NCBI RefSeq assembly: GCF_026711005.1
Contig: NZ_JAPPVJ010000002.1
Span: 558,001 to 622,000, forward strand
DNA from: Sphingobacterium sp. UT-1RO-CII-1
GTDB lineage: Bacteria; Bacteroidota; Bacteroidia; Sphingobacteriales; Sphingobacteriaceae
DNA: 64,000 bases
Direction: 5' to 3'
In this document: positions 8,571 through 15,294 of the stretch, in pieces
Numbering within the stretch: position 1 is the stretch's first letter
Layout of the letters: each line of letters begins with the position of its first letter
The notes under the pieces: generated by a model
What the model was told of the DNA's origin: nothing
Database searches by the model: none
Seen by the model: only the letters and a program-made list of their open reading frames with translations
Translations under genes and position numbers: made by a program

Positions 8571-8920
8571 TATATCGGGGCGCCCTCGTCCATAGGAATA
8601 CATCATCGTAGTCTAGCAAATAGACTACGATACCCCATTACTCTGGAGGGCAAAAAATGTTTTGAAGAAATTGTTTTAAGCTCATAACTTGTTTATGTTA
8701 TGAGTCTTGTTGGAGAGTAGTAATTTGATACATGTGGGACTACACACCGTGACTGTTTATTTAAAGTTTCTGAGGCTTTACACAACACGGGTTTACAGCA
8801 GTCCCACATCTACCAATTATGCAAATATAGCATAAATGCGTAGACATGGGTGTTTAATCTGCCGACTTGCGTTGTGACCTCAGAAATAAACAGTCGCAAG
8901 ACTCTAAATTTAACACCAAT
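8571..8920. ncRNA. gene-free region of nested hairpins, candidate structured RNA
   Basis: Several perfect stems follow one another: GCCCTC (8582-8587) / GAGGGC (8646-8651) enclosing ATCGTAGTCTA (8605-8615) / TAGACTACGAT (8621-8631); CTCATAAC (8681-8688) / GTTATGAG (8697-8704); ATGTGGGACT (8732-8741) / AGTCCCACAT (8800-8809) with inner CCGTG/CACGG; and GGTGTTTAA (8849-8857) / TTTAACACC (8909-8917) enclosing CTTGCG (8866-8871) / CGCAAG (8895-8900). I see none of the hallmark sequences of tmRNA, RNase P RNA, SRP RNA or a group II intron. It lies between the SusC operon and the regulator gene at 9027. Confidence 0.4.
8751..8895. repeat. inverted repeat pair with bulges, possible inverton ends
   Basis: GACTGTTTATTT (8751-8762) is the exact reverse complement of AAATAAACAGTC (8884-8895). 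The match continues inward in the same order: CTGAGG (8770-8775) with CCTCAG (8878-8883) and CACAAC (8781-8786) with GTTGTG (8871-8876), separated by short unpaired bases on the left arm. Between the arms lies TATATTTG on the minus strand (8829 to 8822), a perfect Bacteroidota -7 box that points toward the SusC operon, although no TTTG is found at the -33 distance. Confidence 0.6.
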
Positions 8921-9026
8921 GAAGATTTTCAACCTTCTAATTATAAAACAAATATAAACATATTTTTAATAAAATGCAAACATCTCCTATCGACTAATAA
9001 CACAAGTTTTCATTGTATTAGCTGTA

Positions 9027-9575
9027 ATGAAACCAAAAGGGAAAATTACAGTACTAGCTCAACATATCATTGACACTTTTAGAACGCTTTACTCTGAAGA
9101 AGGGATCTCTGGAAGGGAGTTTTCTAGAAGGATAACAGAAGGGTCAAATCCGACACGAGTTGCTGGTTTTGAAAACATCTATAATAACGAAAGCTATACT
9201 CCTGAGTTCACTAAAAAAGCTTTGAATTATTTTGGTGTAACCATGCAGGATATTTTACCAGATGAATTATTAGATGATGATCAATTGGTAGAGAAGACTA
9301 GAATACCTATTCTTAAAAAAATGAGCGTCAAAGCGGCGCTTAATTCATTACTTGAAGAAGGTTATTTTGATACGCCACGTCTACGCGCTGAAATTACAAC
9401 TTACTATAATTCATTTCTGCCGCAAGAGAATCATAAAAAGGACTCCGACTTTTCCGCACAATTGGAAGATTTATATAATGAGGGAAAATTACTTAAAGTT
9501 CAAATGGCAGACGAAGATAAAAAGAAAGCCAAGCTTATTAGGTTTGTCCGCAACATGGAATTGAAAGAAGATTAA
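9027..9575 (+). CDS. regulator-like protein, paralogous in layout to the next gene
   Basis: The 182 residues seem to hold an N-terminal helical DNA-binding-type domain (LAQHIIDTFRTLYSEEGISGREFSRRITEG) and a C-terminal segment starting VKAALNSLLEEGYFDTPRLRAEI. The following gene has the same order: an N-terminal helix-turn-helix and a C-terminal ALVLSILEDWLQDGYFKDGVTGYKL. Both also carry a PDELL/PKDMF motif after a DxxPD turn, which is common in XRE-type regulators of Bacteroidota. A regulatory role is inferred; the target is unknown. The hairpin-rich region 8571-8920 lies directly upstream. Confidence 0.6.
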   Translation: MKPKGKITVLAQHIIDTFRTLYSEEGISGREFSRRITEGSNPTRVAGFENIYNNESYTPEFTKKALNYFGVTMQDILPDELLDDDQLVEKTRIPILKKMSVKAALNSLLEEGYFDTPRLRAEITTYYNSFLPQENHKKDSDFSAQLEDLYNEGKLLKVQMADEDKKKAKLIRFVRNMELKED

Positions 9576-9622
9576 GCGTTTTCGCCTTTATTTCTTAAAT
9601 TTGGGCCTATATCATTTCTTAT

Positions 9623-10285
9623 ATGCCGATTACTATCCCGACACTTTCTTACGAGCTTAACACAACAGTTCGAATGTATCGTGAAGCCAAAGGCTACACA
9701 CAGGAGGAGTTTGCATTTTTGATCGGCAAGGACTTTAAAGAGGTAGAAGATAATGAAGATCTGACGACCGATGCGGCTTATGATATTAATCACACCAATT
9801 TCTATGCGCGCGTCTTGGGAAAAATCCCCAAGGATATGTTTTTCAAGGACTCATTTGAGGAGGCTACTATCAAGATTTACGCCACGAAGACAGAAATAGA
9901 AAGTAAGAAAACTGGAAAGAAAACCATTAAATTCAAAGGCACTGGAAGTTTCAACAAGAAGGTAACGGTCATTGAACCTTACTCTATTCCGTTAGAACCT
10001 GAATATAATGTAACGCCTCAACACGAAGCTTTGGTCTTGAGCATACTCGAAGATTGGCTTCAGGATGGTTATTTTAAAGACGGGGTTACAGGGTATAAAC
10101 TTTACCAAGATTTATTAGCTAAAGCTGAGTCGGGAGAATTACAGCTTCCTGAGTCCTTCCGCCCTATCCTCGTATCCCGCGCCGTCACAACGCTATCCAA
10201 TAAACGCAAGAAACCCAAGTTTCTGCCACACAGAAAGCTTCCCAAAACAGACGAGAAGTGGCTGTTGTATAAGGAGGATGTGTAA
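9623..10285 (+). CDS. XRE-like helix-turn-helix protein
   Basis: The 220-residue product starts with a plausible XRE helix-turn-helix (TTVRMYREAKGYTQEEFAFLIGKDFKEVEDNED, about residues 13-45), followed by KIPKDMFF, a lysine-rich middle and a C-terminal helical domain (about 130-185) similar in layout to that of the gene upstream. A basic tail (KRKKPKFLPHRKLPK) could contact nucleic acid. The gap to the upstream gene is 47 bp, so the two probably form an operon. Confidence 0.65.
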   Translation: MPITIPTLSYELNTTVRMYREAKGYTQEEFAFLIGKDFKEVEDNEDLTTDAAYDINHTNFYARVLGKIPKDMFFKDSFEEATIKIYATKTEIESKKTGKKTIKFKGTGSFNKKVTVIEPYSIPLEPEYNVTPQHEALVLSILEDWLQDGYFKDGVTGYKLYQDLLAKAESGELQLPESFRPILVSRAVTTLSNKRKKPKFLPHRKLPKTDEKWLLYKEDV

Positions 10286-10460
10286 TATTGCAGGAAGATC
10301 ATGGACACTATTAATAACGTAACAGAGAAGCTCAATATTTAAAGTCGATGTAATTGGTCAATTTTATAAAACCAAAGTGATTTGTTTTCATTCTGTGAAT
10401 TGCTAATATTCGACACAACTAAGGATCCTCAATACAAATTAACCCTAAAGACAAGTAAAT

Positions 10461-10952
10461 ATGACAAAAAAACAGATTGAAGAATACTTAATAAGACTTG
10501 AGTATGAGTTGCTAAATAATTCTAATAATCAGAAAATTGAACTATCTAGAAGTTGGGCTAACTCTTTTTCTTCCAAGGCGGCAGTCTACATATTCCGCGA
10601 AGATGGCGAAATTTGTTATGTTGGAGAAACTGGAAGTCTCAAAGGGAGAATGACTGATCTTCTAAACACCAAAAATCACACATTGCGAAGGAATATAGGA
10701 AATCATTATTTTTCTAACTTTCATACTTATGAAAAACCAAGCTCAAAAAAAGGATTTTGTCAAGAAATCGAGAACTTGCTGAATCAAAAAATCACAACAC
10801 ATCTGACTGTTTCGTATATTCTAGTTGAGCTTGGAAGGAAAGAACTTGAGGAAAGGCTGTACTACAAGTTTTCACCAAAATATTCGATCAAAGGAAAACG
10901 GGGAACAAAAAAGAAAGAAGAGAGAGAGGTGGGAGTGCTCTATTCTCACTGA
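10461..10952 (+). CDS. GIY-YIG-fold nuclease-like protein
   Basis: Residues about 35-60 read KAAVYIFREDGEICYVGETGSLKGRM. This matches the GIY-YIG core: a first strand with VYIF, a second with CYVGET, and the conserved Arg two turns later (LKGRM). A downstream Glu (QEIENLL, about 95) and a KFSPKYS motif fit the rest of the fold. The C-terminus is basic (GKRGTKKKEERE). Standalone GIY-YIG proteins occur as mobile-element endonucleases and in defence regions; its substrate cannot be told. It is separated by 175 bp from the upstream regulator gene. Confidence 0.7.
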   Translation: MTKKQIEEYLIRLEYELLNNSNNQKIELSRSWANSFSSKAAVYIFREDGEICYVGETGSLKGRMTDLLNTKNHTLRRNIGNHYFSNFHTYEKPSSKKGFCQEIENLLNQKITTHLTVSYILVELGRKELEERLYYKFSPKYSIKGKRGTKKKEEREVGVLYSH

Positions 10953-10997
10953 TAAAAACTTTTACGAATTGAAAAGGAATACTATAACACTAACATA

Positions 10998-11666
10998 ATG
11001 ATACAAGGCTACCCTAGTAAAAATGGCACCGGAATCAATATCTATGGCGATTATGCAGACCTTAATAGCCTGTATGAAACCGTTCATAAGATAGCATCTA
11101 CTCTTTCAGAAGCAGATAAATATCAAAAAGGTCAACATAAGCTTTTAATGAACTTCGCATATGAAATAAGAAAGGCATTTTCCGGTCAAAGGATAAAGGA
11201 TAAATTAGAATATATCGGTGATGACACGCAATACACTTATTATGGATTTCAACTAATATGGACTGATATACTTATATTTCTAAGCACGCTTCGTTTTAAT
11301 GCTGGCTTCACTCGAAACGACGGTAGAGATCAAGCAAACCTTTACATTCTAGAGCATATTCTTGAAGAAGCACTTTTCGCCTACGACCCAAGAGGTGCAA
11401 ATTCTATCAAAGAGTTTATTTCTCAACGAATCGATGTTACAAACCAACATGTTTTTATAATTTACCAGGCAATTCATATTGAATTCGTAAATAAGAAGCT
11501 AGGCAAGACAAGGTTTCGAAATATACCAAAATTACTGAATTCCTTCTTTTTGATATCCTCGCCCGAATACCAAGAATTAATCGCTTCTTTTCAAACTTCT
11601 GCTACAGAGCAACAGTGCGAAATTGGGGATCTCGAGTTTTCTAAATTCCCGGAAATCAAATGGTAA
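10998..11666 (+). CDS. uncharacterised protein with start motif GTGINIYGDYADLNSLY
   Basis: I do not recognise a function. The 222-residue protein begins PSKNGTGINIYGDYADLNSLYETVHKIA, a start that recalls an uncharacterised Bacteroidota family in which a short beta hairpin precedes a helix (possibly DUF6904). The middle is helical with YTYYGFQLIWTDILIFLSTLRF, and there is no signal peptide. The last 7 bp overlap the IS66 remnant, so the C-terminus might be altered by insertion. It starts 46 bp behind the GIY-YIG gene. Confidence 0.55.
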   Translation: MIQGYPSKNGTGINIYGDYADLNSLYETVHKIASTLSEADKYQKGQHKLLMNFAYEIRKAFSGQRIKDKLEYIGDDTQYTYYGFQLIWTDILIFLSTLRFNAGFTRNDGRDQANLYILEHILEEALFAYDPRGANSIKEFISQRIDVTNQHVFIIYQAIHIEFVNKKLGKTRFRNIPKLLNSFFLISSPEYQELIASFQTSATEQQCEIGDLEFSKFPEIKW

Positions 11667-11917
11667 CACAATTGTTAGTAGGTAGTAAATACGAAATAAG
11701 ATCTGATCTGGGCAGCAAAAATTATCTATTTGCTGGTTTACATGACGCAACTATGCATGCAGACATGATATACTCTTTCTTTGCTATCTGCAAAAAGCAT
11801 GAGGTAAATCCCTTTCACTGGTTGAAATATACGCTGGAAAACATCATGACCAACAATCATAAAAAACTTTGTCTTTACCAAAAATTTCTCCAAGTCTTTC
11901 AGCTATGGGTTCAATAA
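11660..11917 (+). pseudogene. IS66-family transposase, C-terminal remnant
   Basis: The 85-residue frame contains LGSKNYLFAGLHDATMHADMIYSFFAICKKHEVNPFHWLKYTLENI. IS66 transposases end with the pattern G(R/S)KNYLFAGS...AA..YS...TCK...VNP..WL..VL, so this is the C-terminal part only. The catalytic DDE core and the accessory TnpB and TnpA genes are missing on both sides, and I did not find terminal inverted repeats. It is debris of an old insertion between the uncharacterised gene and the defence cluster. Confidence 0.8.
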
Positions 11918-12048
11918 CTACTTTATCGTTGTAATTGTGGCTAATAAATATCATATAGTTTGTATTTAATTCAAATAATGAGAAATGAGTCTTTTAAAAA
12001 AAACAATATGGAAAACTTTGAATTGTTACCTAATATTATAACACATAG

Positions 12049-12297
12049 TTAAATAGGAGGACCTTCATCATTATTAATCGCAGCAGCCCTTTCTAATTCA
12101 TTAATTAGAAAAAACGACTCAAAAGATTCAGGAAATAATCGATCAGATATTTCAAACTCATCTGCTGTTATATGATTCCATATCTTAAAGCTATTCTTGT
12201 CATTGTGGTTGTAGCCAATCATCGCCTCTAATCGCTTCGTGTTAAAATGAATATTTCCAACCCCTGCACTATTTTTCAAATTCCAATTATTAAAAGG
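12049..12297 (-). pseudogene. C-terminal fragment of an unknown protein
   Basis: The frame is open from a stop at 12298-12300 and has no ATG; TTG at 12279 is the only start candidate. About 82 residues include WNLKNSAGVGNIHFNTKRLEAMIGY and LFPESFESFFLINELERA. The last part resembles the end of SMI1/KNR4 (SUKH) immunity-type proteins, where an aspartate- or serine-rich turn is followed by SFEEFL, but this is weak. The short, start-less frame suggests a truncated gene at the tail of the defence operon. Confidence 0.35.
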
Positions 12298-12323
12298 CTA
12301 ATTATATCTCTTTCCATCTATTA

Positions 12324-13232
12324 CTAGAGACCATAATAACTATTAATACAATCCGCCAAAAGAGTTCCCGCAGCTCCAATTCCAATTTTCCAGGAACCAT
12401 CAAGTGCCTTTCCCAGCATTTTCTGTATCCAGATATTAACCTTAGGGCCATAATTATTTTTTGATACTGGCTTAATAATATCTAGAACTTCCAACAATTC
12501 GGAAACATCTTCTGATTGAATATTTTCTGATAACAATTTCTCTCTTAAAGACTCTTTATCATTTTTGTGAATTTTAATAGTGGCATCAACTTTATTGTTA
12601 TCACCATTATTGATAATTGCCCCATCTCCAGAATTATTAATTGTTGTATTCATAATTTGATTTATTATTTGATTATTTTTTGCTAAATCCGAAAGATCTG
12701 CTTCTATTCCGAATTCTTGCTCTAATTGCAACATAAATTCCAATAATTTTGAACGAACATTTGAAACAATATTTGAAAAAAAATTCACTGGGGTTTGTAT
12801 GTGAAGGTTAAGTATTTGAAAACGTGAATAGCCTAAGCTTCTTAATTCATTCTCGAGATATAATCTTCTATCATTGCTTACGCTAAATGCGAGATTATCC
12901 TTGCCCACAAGATTTGAAACAGCTTCTATACTATCTCTATTCTCAATTTTAGTATATAAGTCCTTAAATTCTTTACTTATGTTGGGGACTGGTATTTGCG
13001 CATTGCTAATTTGAAAGCCGTTGTTAATATAATTTCCTATCAGCACACCGTATTCAACCCGATAATCTGGCAAATTTGTATCCTCAGAATAGCCATTCAA
13101 TTCGGAATTGACCCATTCGAGCAAATAACTATTTTTTATTCTACTTGCGAGAACTTTCGTCTTTAACAAAGGTTCTGAAATCAATACGTTATTGATTGCC
13201 AACTCATTTATAATCAGCTCTAACAACTTCAT
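12324..13232 (-). CDS. AbiTii-domain protein
   Basis: The N-terminal 90 residues (LLELIINELAINNVLISEPLLKTKVLASRI, then LLEWVNSELNGY and LPDYRVEYG) match the AbiTii domain known from abortive-infection genes. A coiled-coil-like region near 150-190 and a Gly/Asn-rich linker (SGDGAIINNGDNNKVDATI) follow, and the C-terminus (WKIGIGAAGTLLADCINSYYGL) is a single hydrophobic helix. A sensor N-terminus with a membrane-active C-terminus is one possible reading. It lies 16 bp behind the 182-residue unknown gene in the ImmA operon. Confidence 0.75.
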   Translation of the reverse strand: MKLLELIINELAINNVLISEPLLKTKVLASRIKNSYLLEWVNSELNGYSEDTNLPDYRVEYGVLIGNYINNGFQISNAQIPVPNISKEFKDLYTKIENRDSIEAVSNLVGKDNLAFSVSNDRRLYLENELRSLGYSRFQILNLHIQTPVNFFSNIVSNVRSKLLEFMLQLEQEFGIEADLSDLAKNNQIINQIMNTTINNSGDGAIINNGDNNKVDATIKIHKNDKESLREKLLSENIQSEDVSELLEVLDIIKPVSKNNYGPKVNIWIQKMLGKALDGSWKIGIGAAGTLLADCINSYYGL

Positions 13233-13248
13233 AATATAGTGATTACTA

Positions 13249-13797
13249 TTATTGCGCCAACTTCAGCATAGCATTAGCCACTCCTCTGGTTGAATCATCA
13301 TATTCTTCATGCGCATATCCATGCTTTTCATTTAGCATATAAAACTCACGATATAGGTCAAAAGGATTTTGAGATCCACCTACCCATGTAATTACAATAT
13401 CTAAAATATCCTTCATTACAGGCTGAAATGTCATCCGCCCGTCAGATCCACGGACGCCACCACCGTCACACTTACGCTTGCCTAGATTTAAAAAGATATT
13501 TTTCTCGTCGTAGATAATATCACGCATCTCCTTATACTCCTCTCCTTTTGGCAAATGATCCATGAGTAACTTACGTATCCCCTTGTAGTAGATATTGTAT
13601 TTTTCTTCTGGGTTATCCAGTTGCCTACCTATTAACTCCCGAAGCTCGTCAATCTCTTTCAAGTTTCCGGCTTCGCCGTCAATGGTTAGTTGCTTGCCTT
13701 TCTTCTCATGGGCACGTTGTAGTAGCTCCAATCGTTCTAGATCTGTTTGACTTACCTGTTGCTCCTGCTGAGTCTCTTTCTTGTTATTTTCTTCCAT
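13249..13797 (-). CDS. uncharacterised acidic protein in the ImmA/AbiTii operon
   Basis: The 182 residues start with a charged Gln/Glu/Lys-rich coil (about 1-60, EENNKKETQQEQQ...) and continue with a more folded part containing GGGVRGSDGRMTFQPVMKDILDIVITWVGGSQNP and YDDSTRGVANAMLKLA. No domain is recognised. It is 14 bp from the ImmA-like gene and 16 bp from the AbiTii gene, so all three are very likely cotranscribed and may act together. Confidence 0.65.
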   Translation of the reverse strand: MEENNKKETQQEQQVSQTDLERLELLQRAHEKKGKQLTIDGEAGNLKEIDELRELIGRQLDNPEEKYNIYYKGIRKLLMDHLPKGEEYKEMRDIIYDEKNIFLNLGKRKCDGGGVRGSDGRMTFQPVMKDILDIVITWVGGSQNPFDLYREFYMLNEKHGYAHEEYDDSTRGVANAMLKLAQ

Positions 13798-13811
13798 AGA
13801 TTTAAATTTTA

Positions 13812-15005
13812 TTAATTGATTTCGAATACGGCTTTTATTTTTTCGCTGGCTTCCCGGACAGTATCCTCATCCCAAGTGATAGGGTTTAATTTAGCAATAG
13901 CGGGTTTATAGTCTGGATAGTGCTCCTTAAAGGCTGCGTAGTAATTCTTATTATAAAGTTCCTGCTGGTACCACGTATAGAATGAATACACCAAGGACTT
14001 GTGAATCTCATTTTCTTTGGCAAACTGCTCAACCATATAGTCATTCTTAATATACGTCTTAATGTAATCAAAACTTGTCCTAGGCATAAAATAATCCCGT
14101 GCGAAGCTGTTGGCTTTCTCTTCGATAAGGAAGAGATCTTCATCATCGGAAAGGTGATAGCTATTGGTCTTGATTGCATCGTAATCAAACAAGACGTGGT
14201 GCAGCTCGTGCAACAGGGTAAACCAAATAGTCGGATATTTTTTTTGATTGTCCGTTAATACAATACAAGGCTTATTATTTATGATGAATGTCGCTCCTCT
14301 TACATGTGTAGTTGTTAAATAGTTTTGAAAAATTACGGTTACCCCTACATTGTATAAAGCCCGACACACCGTATAAAGGCCGTTCCTGACATCTTGTGAA
14401 TAGGGTTTCATATTCACGAGGACATCCTTAAGGCGTTCGCGGTCGTATTCATTTTCATTGTCAATCAATCGAAAGGTTTGATAGGCTGACCTGACCCAGA
14501 AATCCTTCATCTTGTCCGAAAACTTACGTTTCGTCCTGCTATATAACGGTGTTACTAATTCTTCTTCAAAGTGGCGGATAGAATCATAACCGAAGTAATG
14601 CAATATACGCTCGACGAGTTCATCTATATCATCTGTATTATCAAAAAAGCCTAATTTTGTCAACGCCTTTACATCAAAGTTCTTCATCAGGAACCTAACC
14701 TTGCGGGCACGGTCGATAGAAGTGATATTTTCGATGTTTTGGTTCTTAAGAACCATTTGAATAAAGTCGTCTACATTTATCTCCAAGAACTCAGCAATCT
14801 TGACAACATGAATAAGGTTTGGTTGCTTGGCAGTACCATTAATGATATCCTCAAACACATCCTTATCGACGTTTAGGAGTTTTAATGCCTTGGTCTTGGT
14901 AACACCGTATTCAACTATTTTTTCTTCAAAACGAGCCTTCAGATCCAGCGACACATCATCGTTAAAAATCTCTTCAAGCAATTTGTCGATATCTATATTT
15001 TTCAC
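13812..15005 (-). CDS. XRE-type HTH plus ImmA/IrrE metallopeptidase
   Basis: Residues about 28-90 form a helix-turn-helix (VTKTKALKLLNVDKDVFEDIINGTAKQPNLIHVVKIAEFL). The peptidase part has HELHH at 266-270 and a downstream IEEKANSFARDYFMP (295-308) with the third zinc ligand Glu. ImmA/IrrE proteins cleave repressors or act as antitoxin-like regulators of mobile elements. The gene heads a three-gene unit with its own promoter (15026-15058) flanked by inverted operator-like sites, which fits autoregulation by the HTH domain. Confidence 0.85.
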   Translation of the reverse strand: MKNIDIDKLLEEIFNDDVSLDLKARFEEKIVEYGVTKTKALKLLNVDKDVFEDIINGTAKQPNLIHVVKIAEFLEINVDDFIQMVLKNQNIENITSIDRARKVRFLMKNFDVKALTKLGFFDNTDDIDELVERILHYFGYDSIRHFEEELVTPLYSRTKRKFSDKMKDFWVRSAYQTFRLIDNENEYDRERLKDVLVNMKPYSQDVRNGLYTVCRALYNVGVTVIFQNYLTTTHVRGATFIINNKPCIVLTDNQKKYPTIWFTLLHELHHVLFDYDAIKTNSYHLSDDEDLFLIEEKANSFARDYFMPRTSFDYIKTYIKNDYMVEQFAKENEIHKSLVYSFYTWYQQELYNKNYYAAFKEHYPDYKPAIAKLNPITWDEDTVREASEKIKAVFEIN

Positions 15006-15010
15006 TTTTA

Positions 15011-15077
15011 AAAGTATTTACCCTTCAAATATAGATAAATTATTCACAATAAAACAAAATTAAAGGTAAATACCCTT
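15011..15077 (-). promoter_or_regulatory. promoter with flanking inverted operators for the ImmA unit
   Basis: On the minus strand TTTG (15058-15055) and TATATTTG (15033-15026) are 21 bp apart, a full match to the Bacteroidota -33/-7 consensus, with transcription starting near 15020. GTATTTACC (15014-15022) and GGTAAATAC (15065-15073) are perfect inverted copies on either side of it. The upstream copy also has its own symmetry AAAGG-N7-CCTTT (15062 onward). This arrangement suggests a repressor binding both sites. Confidence 0.7.
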
Positions 15078-15096
15078 TAATTTTTAAAAACGATAT

Positions 15097-15294
15097 TTAA
15101 TCCTCATACTTTATAAACTTTCCATTCCCATAAGTATTAATAATCAGCAAGCCCTCATCGCCATATCCAGCGTAGCCATAGTATCCAATAAATGTTATAT
15201 AAAAGTCAGTGCCCTTAATTTCATACAAATCACCAGGACCATCTGTTATCGAAATTTCGTATTTGCATCCCCCTATTGCAAAAAGATCTAGCAT
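15097..15294 (-). CDS. very small acidic Gly/Tyr-rich protein coupled to the HD-GHKL gene
   Basis: The 65 residues (MLDLFAIGGCKYEISITDGPGDLYEI..., then YYGYAGYGDEGLLIINTYG) have no recognised domain, signal peptide or membrane helix. Its ATG overlaps the end of the HD-GHKL gene by 7 bp, which argues that it is real and translationally coupled. It could be a small regulator or inhibitor of that protein; this is inference only. Confidence 0.5.
   Translation of the reverse strand: MLDLFAIGGCKYEISITDGPGDLYEIKGTDFYITFIGYYGYAGYGDEGLLIINTYGNGKFIKYED

Noticed and set aside
8751..8895. tracrRNA and repeat of a type II CRISPR system
   Set aside because: The bulged pairing starting with GTTGTG looks similar, but there is a single repeat, no array and no Cas9 gene in the window.
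8571..8920. tmRNA, RNase P RNA or SRP RNA
   Set aside because: The size would fit RNase P RNA or tmRNA, but none of their conserved core sequences is present.
8571..9026. Retron msr/msd RNA
   Set aside because: Nested inverted repeats are present, but the next gene is a regulator-like protein and no reverse transcriptase is encoded nearby.
12049..12297. SUKH immunity gene
   Set aside because: Only a short C-terminal similarity to SFEEFL-type ends is seen; kept as an unknown fragment.
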